Source: Candidatus Dadabacteria bacterium (lineage in GTDB: Bacteria > Desulfobacterota_D > UBA1144 > Nemesobacterales > Mycalebacteriaceae). From it: a stretch of DNA of 37,922 bases. Each line of letters starts with the position of its first letter. The stretch's first letter is position 1. Where the stretch lies: positions 1 through 37,922 of the forward strand of contig JAPOUR010000017.1 of assembly GCA_026708565.1 (NCBI GenBank), read 5' to 3'. Positions 30,507-37,922 of this stretch are shown piece after piece. The position numbers and the translations under genes are program-made. The notes under the pieces were generated by a model. The model had not been told where the DNA came from. It did no database searches and worked only from the letters and a program-made list of their open reading frames with translations.

Positions 30507-32252
30507 CTACTGCAACTCCTCCGAATTTATTCTCTGCTTTTCATCAAGCAGTTCTTTGTAACGTTGCATAAGGTCTGTGCCGTCCGCGCCTCCGCCGGAC
30601 TCAGATACCCTCAACTCTTCCCTAATGGTTTCAAGTTCACGCCCTATGGCGTCCAGTTTCAGCCTCACAAGACACTTCTCTATCTCGGCGCGCACATTGC
30701 TCTCGTCCATATAATCTATCTCGTCAAGCGTGAAGTGGGCATGAGAAAGCAACGCGCCGCCCGCGCCGGGAGACGCCGCAACGCCAGACGCGCTCATGGA
30801 CGAAATAACAGTCTTCACTTCGCCGTCCGGTATGAGTTTTGACACCTCTTCCCCGGAAAGAAACTCCGCCGTCCGGGGAAACTTCAGAGATATTCTGAGC
30901 AGCATCATCTCGGCGGCGCTGACTTTCTGAACGGGGCTTTCCTCTTTTGAGGCGGCAGTTACGGACGGCCTTGAGCGGGCGGTCATTGACTTAACGGTTG
31001 AATACAGGTCGTTCTCCCTGAATCCGAATCTCCGGGAAACCTCCGTCACATAAGGGCCCGTTTCCGGCGAGTTGCCGAGCGCGGGAACAACCGCCATAAG
31101 CCTTCGCGCGGCGGCGGCCTGTGATATTTTCTTTTTGCTTAAAGCGGCGGAAATGTCATCCATCAAAACCCCGGTAAGCGGAGGCGCGGCTTCTATAAGA
31201 GCCTTCAGCGCGGCGGAGCCCTTTTCACGGGCAAACCGGTCGGGGTCAAGCCCGCCGGGAACACGCGCTATGCGCGGAACAATCCCGTGCGACATAAAAA
31301 CCTCTCCCGCCGTAAAAGACGCGTCTATCCCCGCCCTGTCGCCGTCGTAAAGGATGACAACATCGTCCGCGTATCTCCTGATAACGCCGACCTGCTCCCT
31401 TGTGAGGGAAGTTCCAAGCGAGGCGGCTGTGTTCTTTACACCCGCCTCATACACGGACAGAAGGTCCATATATCCCTCAACAAGCACGCACACGCCGCTC
31501 TTTCTTATCTCCTGCCGGGTTTTGTGAAGCCCGTAGAGCGAACGCCTTTTTTTATAAACGGCGGACTCGGCGGAGTTGAGATACTTCGCGGGGCTCGCCT
31601 CCGGATTCAATATCCGCCCCCCGAAACCGATTACTTTCCCGTCCGGGCTGAATATGGGAAACATCAGCCGTCCGCGAAACTTTCCGTAATAGCCCCTCTC
31701 ATTGGAGGCGACAAGGCCCGCCTCTGCGGCGCGTTTCATTGAGAACCCCTGCTTTCCGATAAAGTCCGGCAGGGCGGACGGCGCGGACGGCGCGTATCCT
31801 ACGGAAAAATTCTCTTCCATTTCCGGCGTTACACCCCTGCCGCGCAGGTAGGAGGAAGCCGCGCCGCTCTCCGCCGAACCGGAGGAGAGCGACCGCCTGA
31901 AAAATCCGCACACCGCTCTGTTCATGTTCAAAATCTCTTCCGCGCCCTTGTTCTCCGAAGAGGAAAACGCCTCCACCGAAACCCCCGCCTTTTCCGCGAC
32001 CTCGCGGAGCGCCTCCGGAAAAGTGCCGCCGTTTATGCGTTGTAAAAACGCGAACACATCGCCGCCCGCCTTGCAACTGAAGCAGTAAAACATCCCCTTG
32101 TCATCATCAACGTGAAGAGACGGGTTTTTGTCATCATGGAACGGGCAGAGACCCTTGTAGGACGCGCCCGCTTTTTTCAAAGCCACATAGCCGTTAATAA
32201 TCTCGGCTATGCTGACCCTGCTTTTCAGTTCCTGTGCGGAGACCGTTGCCAT
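30507..32252 (-). CDS. dnaG: DNA primase
   Basis: Makes RNA primers at the replication fork. The 581 residues contain the N-terminal zinc-binding domain [11 protein letters not shown] and [11 protein letters not shown] (Cys-His-Cys-Cys), the core, and the TOPRIM domain with [10 protein letters not shown] and [14 protein letters not shown] acidic motifs; the C-terminal part should bind DnaB helicase. The start ATG at 32252 follows rpsU by 67 nt, and rpoD follows on the same strand, reproducing the classical macromolecular synthesis operon. Confidence 0.95.
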   Translation of the reverse strand: MATVSAQELKSRVSIAEIINGYVALKKAGASYKGLCPFHDDKNPSLHVDDDKGMFYCFSCKAGGDVFAFLQRINGGTFPEALREVAEKAGVSVEAFSSSENKGAEEILNMNRAVCGFFRRSLSSGSAESGAASSYLRGRGVTPEMEENFSVGYAPSAPSALPDFIGKQGFSMKRAAEAGLVASNERGYYGKFRGRLMFPIFSPDGKVIGFGGRILNPEASPAKYLNSAESAVYKKRRSLYGLHKTRQEIRKSGVCVLVEGYMDLLSVYEAGVKNTAASLGTSLTREQVGVIRRYADDVVILYDGDRAGIDASFTAGEVFMSHGIVPRIARVPGGLDPDRFAREKGSAALKALIEAAPPLTGVLMDDISAALSKKKISQAAAARRLMAVVPALGNSPETGPYVTEVSRRFGFRENDLYSTVKSMTARSRPSVTAASKEESPVQKVSAAEMMLLRISLKFPRTAEFLSGEEVSKLIPDGEVKTVISSMSASGVAASPGAGGALLSHAHFTLDEIDYMDESNVRAEIEKCLVRLKLDAIGRELETIREELRVSESGGGADGTDLMQRYKELLDEKQRINSEELQ

Positions 32253-32319
32253 AATTCACCACAAGCGCGGGAGTTTGCCCCGCCGCAGACGCAATACCTC
32301 AGAAACAACTGAAAGCGAC

Positions 32320-32505
32320 TCATCGCCTTGACTTCCTCATGCGCTTAATGGCCGCCAGAACCTTTCTCTTCCGCTTCTGGCTGGGTTTTTCGTAGAACTC
32401 TCTCTTGCGAACTTCGGAAACAACGCCCGCCCTCTCAACCTGTTTCTTGAAACGTTTGAGAGCGCTGTCTATGGTCTCGCTTGAACCGACCGTTATCCCC
32501 GGCAT
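32320..32505 (-). CDS. rpsU: 30S ribosomal protein bS21
   Basis: A 61-residue very basic small ribosomal subunit protein. Recognisable bS21 features are the N-terminal [20 protein letters not shown] and the run [12 protein letters not shown]. The ATG has AGGAGAG upstream. It is first in rpsU-dnaG-rpoD, with a consensus promoter about 55-80 nt before it. Confidence 0.93.
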   Translation of the reverse strand: MPGITVGSSETIDSALKRFKKQVERAGVVSEVRKREFYEKPSQKRKRKVLAAIKRMRKSRR

Positions 32506-32555
32506 CAGCGGTTCTCTCCTTCAAACCCGTATGGTGAACCAGTCATAATCGCCCA

Positions 32556-32584
32556 ATCGTAAAGGCAAACGGCGATTATGTCAA
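32556..32584 (-). promoter_or_regulatory. Promoter of rpsU-dnaG-rpoD
   Basis: TTGACA (32579-32584), a 17-nt spacer, TACGAT (32556-32561) on the minus strand, giving a leader of about 45 nt with AGGAGAG close to the rpsU ATG. Confidence 0.7.
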
Positions 32585-32595
32585 CGAAAATAATT

Positions 32596-32766
32596 TTATT
32601 TTAAGGGTTTTGGTGAAAACACCTTTCCGAACATCCGCCGTCTGCGGAGAATTTCGCCCTCATTCTCAGGCCCGCTTTTTGCGTCCGGGTGGCGGGTTTT
32701 TCTCTGCTTCTCAAGCCGCGCCCCCCACGGGTCGGACTTGTCGCGGACATTTCTTATCAGTCCCAT
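32596..32766 (-). CDS. Small basic protein upstream of rpsU
   Basis: A 56-residue frame (MGLIRNVRDKSDPWGARLEK, then a charged Arg/Lys/Glu-rich part with RRRRMFGKVFSPKPLK at the end), with a GGAGG ribosome site 4-5 nt before the ATG and a TAA stop next to the rpsU promoter. Composition matches the GC-rich genes around it. No known family. It is divergent from the membrane-protein gene at 32826. Its length and basic nature would suit an RNA- or ribosome-associated protein, but that is inference; a chance frame is possible. Confidence 0.5.
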   Translation of the reverse strand: MGLIRNVRDKSDPWGARLEKQRKTRHPDAKSGPENEGEILRRRRMFGKVFSPKPLK

Positions 32767-32825
32767 GCCGCCTCCGGAGAGGGGCGGTTTGTGTCAAAAG
32801 CCGGGAGCATATAGATTACAGGCAA

Positions 32826-33044
32826 ATGGCGGACCTCATCAGAGAAGTAACCCTAAACTATCTAAACGTCCTTTCAAACACAATACCGGACATGCTGTCG
32901 GGCGCGAGCCCGGCGGTGCGGCTGGGCGCTTACTGCGCAACCGCCCTTCTCTACCCCCTCGCGCTGGTGGTTCTTATGTGCCTTGTGGGCGTGGCATGGG
33001 TGGCGGTTTCCATAGTGCGCCCCTTTATTGAAGGGGAAACATGA
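32826..33044 (+). CDS. Small single-pass membrane protein before uppS
   Basis: A 72-residue protein starting MADLIREVTLNYLNVLS. About residues 33-60 (RLGAYCATALLYPLALVVL and on) are one long hydrophobic helix, or two short ones, followed by VRPFIEGET. The ATG has ACAGG close by; a longer frame starting at 32610 crosses other signals and is not preferred. Its stop overlaps uppS by 4 nt (ATGA), so they are translationally coupled. No known family; a role with the undecaprenyl phosphate synthase is only suggested by context. Confidence 0.65.
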   Translation: MADLIREVTLNYLNVLSNTIPDMLSGASPAVRLGAYCATALLYPLALVVLMCLVGVAWVAVSIVRPFIEGET

Positions 33045-33760
33045 AAAACGGCGCGATACCGCGCCATGTCGCCGTGATAATGGACGGCAACGGAAGGTGG
33101 GCGCGCGAAAGGGGAATGAAAAGGGTGGTCGGCCACATCGCGGGAATGAAGTCCGTGGCGGCAACCGTAAAGGCGGCGAGAGAGATGGGCGTCCGGCACT
33201 TGAGCCTTTATGCGTTTTCCATACAGAACTGGGGCAGGCCCGAAGGCGAAGTGGCGGGGCTTATGGATTTGCTGGGCGAGTATCTTGAGCGTGAAACGGA
33301 AAATCTGGTCAAAAACGGCGTGCGGCTCAACCCCATAGGGCGGCTTGACCGCCTTCCCCGCAACACGCGGAACGCCCTTGAAAAAGCGGTCAAAAAAACC
33401 CGGAAGGGGAAAAAATCCACCCTCACCCTCGCCCTCAGTTACGGAGCGAGGGAAGAGATAGTGGACGCCGTACGGAAAATAGCGGCGGAGGGCATACGCC
33501 CGGAGAGGATTACGGAAAAGACGGTGGAAAGGCGGCTTCACACCGCCGGGCTGCCCGAACCCGACCTGCTCATCAGGACGGGCGGGGAGATGCGGCTTTC
33601 AAATTTCTTCCTCTGGCAGTCCGCCTACACGGAAATCTACGTTACAAAAACGCTCTGGCCTGATTTCAGAAAACGCCACTTCGTAAAGGCGGTGGAAACC
33701 TTCATGCGGCGCGAAAGGAGATTCGGCCTCACAAAGCCCCGGCGGGGAGGGGCGCGTTGA
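33041..33760 (+). CDS. uppS: Undecaprenyl diphosphate synthase
   Basis: Adds isopentenyl units to build the C55 lipid carrier of cell-wall synthesis. A 239-residue cis-prenyltransferase with AVIMDGNGRWARERG (catalytic Asp), HIAGMKSV, the segment SLYAFSIQNWGRP, LALSYGAREEIVDA and the RTGGEMRLSNFFLWQSAYTE conserved region. The ATG overlaps the small membrane protein stop, and its TGA overlaps the dxr TTG start. Part of uppS-dxr-rseP, the common arrangement for envelope lipid and isoprenoid genes. Confidence 0.96.
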   Translation: MKNGAIPRHVAVIMDGNGRWARERGMKRVVGHIAGMKSVAATVKAAREMGVRHLSLYAFSIQNWGRPEGEVAGLMDLLGEYLERETENLVKNGVRLNPIGRLDRLPRNTRNALEKAVKKTRKGKKSTLTLALSYGAREEIVDAVRKIAAEGIRPERITEKTVERRLHTAGLPEPDLLIRTGGEMRLSNFFLWQSAYTEIYVTKTLWPDFRKRHFVKAVETFMRRERRFGLTKPRRGGAR

Positions 33761-34905
33761 AGGCGGTCTCCATACTCGGCTCAACCGGGTCTGTCGGGAG
33801 GCAGGCGCTTGAAGTAATAGAAAGGTTTCCCGACCGGTTCAAAGTAACCTCCCTGTCCGCCGGTTCAAACACCAAACTGCTCACGGAGCAGATGAAAAAA
33901 TTCTCCCCCTCCGCCGTGTGCGTGGGAACAGAGGAGCAGGCGCGCGAGGTGGAGGCCGCCGCAGGCGGGAAAACGCGCGTTCTGTCCGGGAGGGAGGGGC
34001 TGCTTGAAATCGCCCGCGATGAATCGGACACGGCGCTTTGCGCGATAGTCGGCGGCGCGGGGCTCGCCCCCACCCTTGCCGCGGTGAGGGCGGGCAAGAG
34101 GGTCGCGCTTGCAAACAAGGAGGCGGTCGTGGCGGCGGGCGGGCTCATAATGGACGAGGCCAAGCGGAGCGGAGCGGAGATAGCGCCGGTTGACAGCGAG
34201 CACAGCGCGGTGTTTCAGTCCCTGCGGGCGGGAGGGGCGGCGCGGCGAATCGTCATCACAGCTTCGGGCGGGCCGTTCCGGAATTTCAGCGAAGAGCGGT
34301 TGCGCGGCGTTACGCCGCAAGACGCGTTGCGCCACCCCACATGGGAAATGGGAGATAAAATAACCGTGGACAGCGCAACCATGATGAACAAGGCGTTTGA
34401 AATAATAGAGGCGCGGTGGCTGTTTGACGTCCCGCCCGAAAAAATCTCGGTCTGGATACATCCGCAAAGCGTGGTTCACTCAATCGTGGAGTTTGAAGAC
34501 GGCTCTTCCGTATGCCAGATGAGCGAGCCGGATATGCGCGTGCCCATCGCCTACGCCCTTTCCTTTCCCGAACGTTTGCCTCTCGGCTCTCCCGCCGTTA
34601 CGCCGGAGCGCATGGGCGGCCTGTCTTTTGAGGAGGCGGACACCGGCAAAACCGCCGCGCTCGCGCTGGGGTTTGAAGCCCTGAGGGCGGGCGGAACCGC
34701 GCCCGCCGCCATGAGCGCCGCCAATGAGGAGGCGGTGCGGCTTTTTCTTGAAAACCGTATAAAATTCACCGACATAGTTGAGGTGGCCGCCGCGGTAACA
34801 CGCGCCCACAAACCGCGCCCGGCGGACGGGCTGGAGGTTGTGGAGGAAGCGGCGCGGCGCGCCGCGGAACAAGCGCGGTCGGTCGCCTCGGAACTGCAAC
34901 AATGA
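33757..34905 (+). CDS. dxr: 1-Deoxy-D-xylulose 5-phosphate reductoisomerase
   Basis: Makes methylerythritol 4-phosphate with NADPH in the non-mevalonate pathway. The 382-residue protein begins with the dinucleotide-binding SILGSTGSVGRQALE, then IAPVDSEHSAVFQ (metal/substrate), ITASGGPFRN, the region HPTWEMGDKITVDSATMMNK and HPQSVVHSIVEFEDGS. The start is TTG at 33757 with GGGGAGG upstream. Overlaps uppS and rseP by 4 nt each. Confidence 0.96.
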   Translation: MKAVSILGSTGSVGRQALEVIERFPDRFKVTSLSAGSNTKLLTEQMKKFSPSAVCVGTEEQAREVEAAAGGKTRVLSGREGLLEIARDESDTALCAIVGGAGLAPTLAAVRAGKRVALANKEAVVAAGGLIMDEAKRSGAEIAPVDSEHSAVFQSLRAGGAARRIVITASGGPFRNFSEERLRGVTPQDALRHPTWEMGDKITVDSATMMNKAFEIIEARWLFDVPPEKISVWIHPQSVVHSIVEFEDGSSVCQMSEPDMRVPIAYALSFPERLPLGSPAVTPERMGGLSFEEADTGKTAALALGFEALRAGGTAPAAMSAANEEAVRLFLENRIKFTDIVEVAAAVTRAHKPRPADGLEVVEEAARRAAEQARSVASELQQ

Positions 34906-36428
34906 GCACGGCGGCGGCGTTTCTTTTCACCATAGGGCTTCTGGTATTCATCCATGAACTCGGTCATTTTCTGGTCGCGCGGTGGTGCGGGGTCAGGGTG
35001 GAGGCGTTCGCTCTGGGCTTCGGCCCCGCGCTGCTGAGTTTTGTGCGCGGAGAAACCCGCTACAGCGTGCGCCTTCTTCCGCTGGGCGGTTATGTGAAGA
35101 TGGCCGGGGAGGACACCGGCGCGTTAATCGTTGAGAGCGCGGACGGCAAAAGCCCGTTCAAAAGCGGAGACAGAATAGTGTCGGTCGGTGGCAACCGATT
35201 AAAACCGGAAACGCCCTGGGCGGATGTCGCCCCGTCCGTTAAAACGGGAACGGAGGTCGGCATAGAGAGAAACGGCGAGGAACTGTCCGTCCGGGCGGAC
35301 GGGGCGGCGGGCTTGCGGGTGTGCGCCGAGAGCGACTATCCGCGCTCATTTTCAAAAAAGAGTGTGGCCCGCAGAATGGCAATCGTAACCGCAGGCCCCC
35401 TTATGAACTTTGTCCTGCCGTTTGTTCTTCTGCCTCTGGCGTTTCTGTCCGGGGTTAACGCGCCCGCCTACACGGAGGCCGAGCCGGTGGCGGTCAGAAC
35501 GGCGGGAGAGATTCGCGCCGGAGACAGAATTCTGTCGGTCAACGGGAAAAAGACGGCCACCTGGAACGAGGTTTCCGCCGCTCTCGGAAACGCAACCGCG
35601 GAGGCGGAGGTGTTGAGAAAAAACGGCCGCCGCGACACCGTCCGGGGCGGGCGGGCGGAACTTGCCCCGGAAATTCTGGCTCTTAGGCGCGAAACGATCG
35701 TGGGGAAGGTTGCGCCGGGGTCTCCCGCAGAGGCGGCGGGCATAAAGCCGGGAGACAGGGTGGTCTCGGTGGCGGGGCGCAAGGTGAAACTGTGGGAGGA
35801 TATGGCGCGGGTAATCCGTGAAAACGGGGGCAGAGAGATAGAGGTTTCCCTGCTTCGCGGCGGCTCAAGGGTGCAAACGCGCGCGGTTCCCGTTCCCGCT
35901 CCGGAGGGCGGCGCGCTGCTTGGAATCACAATGGACACCGGCGGGACGGTGCTCAAAAAGTTCGGCGTTTTTGAGTCCGCAACAAGGGGAGTTACGCGCG
36001 CGGCGGAAATGACCGTTGCCGTGATTGCGGCGTTGTTCGGCCTGCTGGCCTCCCTGCTGAGCGGGGGCCTGTCTCTGGGGCAGGCGGGGCAGTCTCTTGC
36101 GGGACCGGTGCTGATAGCAAAGATGTCCGGCGGGGCGGCCGCCGAGGGCATCGCCTCCCTTCTTATGTTTGCATCCGTAATAAGCGTAAATCTGGCGGTC
36201 ATAAACCTGCTTCCCATCCCCGTGCTTGACGGCGGACACGTGGTCTGGCTCACCATTGAGGGGCTGAGGGGAAAACCCCTGCCGCGCTCCGCAATTGAGC
36301 GGGCGACAAAAGCGGGGCTCACCCTTCTTATAACGCTTATGCTGTTAGCCACATACAACGACATATCAAAACTCCTCCGGGGCGACATAACGGAGATTAT
36401 TGGAAAACTGCTTGGCTCTTCCGGTTAA
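34902..36428 (+). CDS. rseP: RIP zinc metalloprotease RseP
   Basis: Intramembrane site-2 protease acting on anti-sigma or signal-peptide substrates. The 508 residues have the first helix with the zinc motif FIHELGHFLVARW (HExxH at about 18-22), two PDZ domains (about 105-165 and 190-330; VGGNRLKPETPW and GIKPGDRVVSVAGRK are PDZ-like), and the C-terminal ligand motif NLLPIPVLDGGHVVW with Asp. Further membrane helices follow. The ATG overlaps the dxr stop. Two PDZ domains match the E. coli-type layout. Confidence 0.95.
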   Translation: MSTAAAFLFTIGLLVFIHELGHFLVARWCGVRVEAFALGFGPALLSFVRGETRYSVRLLPLGGYVKMAGEDTGALIVESADGKSPFKSGDRIVSVGGNRLKPETPWADVAPSVKTGTEVGIERNGEELSVRADGAAGLRVCAESDYPRSFSKKSVARRMAIVTAGPLMNFVLPFVLLPLAFLSGVNAPAYTEAEPVAVRTAGEIRAGDRILSVNGKKTATWNEVSAALGNATAEAEVLRKNGRRDTVRGGRAELAPEILALRRETIVGKVAPGSPAEAAGIKPGDRVVSVAGRKVKLWEDMARVIRENGGREIEVSLLRGGSRVQTRAVPVPAPEGGALLGITMDTGGTVLKKFGVFESATRGVTRAAEMTVAVIAALFGLLASLLSGGLSLGQAGQSLAGPVLIAKMSGGAAAEGIASLLMFASVISVNLAVINLLPIPVLDGGHVVWLTIEGLRGKPLPRSAIERATKAGLTLLITLMLLATYNDISKLLRGDITEIIGKLLGSSG

Positions 36429-36437
36429 GGTTAAGGC

Positions 36438-36857
36438 ATGAGCGAAAGGGAAGACATCCTCAAATCAAACAGAGAGTTCTACGAGGCGCTCGGCAAGAGA
36501 GACCTTGACGCAATGAAGCGCGTCTGGCTCACGGGAGACAAGGCGGGCTGCGTCCATCCGGGCTGGGCTATTATGCGCAAATGGGAAACCATCATGCAAA
36601 GCTGGGAAAGCATCTTCAACCCCGAAGATCAGGTTCACATCAAACTGTCCGACATATCCCTTGAGATCAGCGGCGACATGGCCTGGCTCACATGCATACA
36701 GGAAATGTTTTATATCAAGCGCGAGCCGCAGACTTTCAACATCTCGCAGTCCACAAACATCTTCAAAAAGCAGGGCGGCAAATGGGGGATGCTCATCCAC
36801 CACGCCTCGCCCATCATTGTTACCGGCTACAAGCCCGAAGCGGCAAATCTTCAGTAG
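36438..36857 (+). CDS. SnoaL/NTF2-like fold protein
   Basis: A 139-residue protein of the SnoaL/DUF4440-type NTF2-like fold. The pattern is an N-terminal helix pair SEREDILKSNREFYEALGKR and DLDAMKRVW, then strands with GCVHPGWAIMRKW, SWESIF, VHIKLSDISLEISGDMAWLTC and FNISQSTNIFKKQGGKWGMLIHHASP. No cofactor site is assignable. It begins 9 nt after rseP with a weak AAGG site and is probably co-transcribed. Function unknown; such proteins bind small molecules or act as isomerases. Confidence 0.82.
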   Translation: MSEREDILKSNREFYEALGKRDLDAMKRVWLTGDKAGCVHPGWAIMRKWETIMQSWESIFNPEDQVHIKLSDISLEISGDMAWLTCIQEMFYIKREPQTFNISQSTNIFKKQGGKWGMLIHHASPIIVTGYKPEAANLQ

Positions 36858-36887
36858 GCGGGTGTTAGTATTTGTTGCGGGTTTGTG

Positions 36888-36893
36888 TATAGT
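36888..36893 (+). promoter_or_regulatory. -10 box before the methyltransferase gene
   Basis: TATAGT, about 32 nt before the ATG; the leader holds GGGAGGA as ribosome site. The -35 is unclear. A small GCCCG/CGGGC hairpin can form in the leader. Confidence 0.4.
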
Positions 36894-36925
36894 TGCCCGT
36901 TGCGCCTGCGGGCGCGGGAGGACAA

Positions 36926-37786
36926 ATGAGCGAAAAAGAAACTTACGTATACGAACCGTTTGCGGAAACCAGTGAATACAAAGAGGTCAACGGCGAGATA
37001 ATCGCGCAATGGGTTGACACAATGGTGGACCGCGGCACGGAGCGGGTGGACAAAATCATGGACATCGCCACCGGAGTGGGAACAATGGTGCGGCTGTTCG
37101 TCTCAAAACTGCCGGAGCAGTTCAAATACTCCGAAGTGGTGTGCCTTGACCAGTCATCCGAGGCGCTCAAAAGGGCGGCGGAAAAACTGAGCGGCTCGGT
37201 TGCCAACATGAGTTTTATCAAGGCGAAGGTTCAGGACGCCGAGATAGAGGAAAAGTCCATAGACATTGTGATCTGGGGAAACGGCATACACTATCTCTCC
37301 GAACTGGAGCAGAGGGAAAGCCTTGAGAACATCAGAAAGGGGATGAAGGACGGCGGCTGGCTGTTTTTCAACACGGCGTTTTACGAGGGCTCGCGTCCTC
37401 AGGAGACCCTTTCCTTTTACAGAACGCAGGTGAAAAAGGCCGTCCAGAGCCTCCGCGAGCGCGGCATCACAAGGGAAAAAGCGCATGTTCGCGCCGAGGC
37501 GGCAAATTTTCATCCGAGGGAATACTATGAGGAACTTGTGTCGCTTGCGGGCTTCAAACTGGTGGAGGCGCAGGAATACGCCGCAAACCTGAGCGCCGAG
37601 GCGTGGGAATACATAAGTTCCTTCCAGCAATATGCGGCGGGCGCGCTTGGCGGCTACCCGGTTGAAGAGGCGTCCGTTGCCATGAGAGACGCGGTTGCGC
37701 CCGCCATAGCGGAGCACGGAGGGCGCAATGAAGACGGTTCAATGTTTGTTACCAGAAACTGGCTTTCCATCTGCGCGCGGGTCTGA
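36926..37786 (+). CDS. Class I SAM-dependent methyltransferase
   Basis: A 286-residue methyltransferase. The chosen ATG at 36926 follows GGAGG at 6 nt and gives MSEKETYVYEPFAETSEYKE. Motif I is IMDIATGVGTMVRLF (DxATGxG); acidic motif II lies in VVCLDQSSEALKRA, motif post-I in IDIVIWGNGIHYL, and then a catalytic-type RKGMKDGGWLFFNTAFYEG. The C-terminal third is helical, perhaps the substrate cap. It could be a small-molecule or lipid methyltransferase; substrate unknown. It has its own promoter and ends before a terminator. Confidence 0.85.
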   Translation: MSEKETYVYEPFAETSEYKEVNGEIIAQWVDTMVDRGTERVDKIMDIATGVGTMVRLFVSKLPEQFKYSEVVCLDQSSEALKRAAEKLSGSVANMSFIKAKVQDAEIEEKSIDIVIWGNGIHYLSELEQRESLENIRKGMKDGGWLFFNTAFYEGSRPQETLSFYRTQVKKAVQSLRERGITREKAHVRAEAANFHPREYYEELVSLAGFKLVEAQEYAANLSAEAWEYISSFQQYAAGALGGYPVEEASVAMRDAVAPAIAEHGGRNEDGSMFVTRNWLSICARV

Positions 37787-37825
37787 TTTTCAACCGGACA
37801 CCGGATACAAACGATAAAGACACCC

Positions 37826-37856
37826 GCCCGCAATGCGGAATTTTCGGGCATTTTTT
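37826..37856 (+). terminator. Terminator after the methyltransferase gene
   Basis: GCCCG (37826-37830) pairs with CGGGC (37845-37849); six T follow at 37851-37856. The loop contains a smaller GC-rich inverted sequence. Confidence 0.65.
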
Positions 37857-37857
37857 C

Positions 37858-37893
37858 TTGACAAGAAAGGGGGTTACTTGGCAAAATAACCCC
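37858..37893 (+). promoter_or_regulatory. Promoter with inverted repeat at the window end
   Basis: TTGACA at 37858-37863 and a CAAAAT -10 candidate at 37882-37887 (18-nt spacer). The -10 is covered by an inverted repeat, GGGGTTA (37870-37876) and TAACCCC (37887-37893), separated by 10 nt, a layout suited to an operator or an RNA hairpin. The regulated gene lies beyond the window. Confidence 0.5.
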
Positions 37894-37922
37894 TATTGAT
37901 TGAAGCCACGGGAGGGATTCAA

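Noticed and set aside
32610-32825. Upstream extension of the small membrane protein
   Set aside because: Antisense to the small basic gene and lacks helices or a ribosome site; start at 32826 has a ribosome site.

Overview
The window comes from a Gram-negative bacterium with GC-rich coding DNA. A BamD-like lipoprotein, an Omp85/TamA-like barrel, RseP, UppS, Dxr and RpoD show a double-membrane cell with the non-mevalonate isoprenoid pathway. Gene order and base composition suggest an uncultured, fairly compact genome, but I cannot place it in a phylum from the sequence alone. Neighbouring genes commonly overlap by 4 nt (ATGA or TTGA), and TTG/GTG starts are frequent.

Layout. 1-1436: a truncated K+ channel, then an AT-rich second K+ channel and decayed DNA. 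1437-4244 (minus): a compact four-gene operon with its own promoter, encoding an SMC/OLD-type ATPase, a PIN-like nuclease, an RNA ligase and a 56-residue protein. It lies against the 3' end of serS, and a diverged copy of that 3' end sits on its far side, so it looks like an inserted island. 4297-12340: core genes (serS; MBL hydrolase-bamD-mtnA; a DksA-like factor; an alanine/glycine symporter) and a two-gene headgroup module (LicC-like nucleotidyltransferase plus CDP-alcohol phosphotransferase fusion). 12463-14550: panBCD on the minus strand, with panD apparently starting at ATT. 14635-18729: aminotransferase, TamA-like barrel, CoA lyase. 18841-20906: a phage-like accessory patch with a small antitoxin-like protein, a 200-bp array of NNRCC pentamers, a RAMP-like protein of unknown function, an HNH protein and a NYN-domain protein. 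21052-28908: acyl-CoA dehydrogenase, apt-aroB-trmB, a secreted protein, an ethylmalonyl-CoA mutase, DAHP synthase and purN. 28931-32505: a lone 5S rRNA gene behind the rpsU-dnaG-rpoD macromolecular synthesis operon. 32596-37786: two small proteins, uppS-dxr-rseP, a SnoaL-like protein and a methyltransferase.

How the genes fit together. The housekeeping operons support envelope biogenesis (bamD, tamA-like, uppS, rseP), CoA and aromatic precursor supply (panBCD, aroB, aroF), nucleotide salvage and synthesis (apt, purN), and C4/C5 acyl-CoA conversion (Ecm, malyl-CoA-type lyase, acyl-CoA dehydrogenase). The two most interesting loci are the ATPase/PIN/RNA-ligase operon, a candidate RNA cut-and-repair or defence module, and the RAMP-like/HNH patch with its pentamer array. 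A further theme is start-site biology: several promoters place the -10 box only 7-9 nt before the start codon, which predicts leaderless mRNAs.
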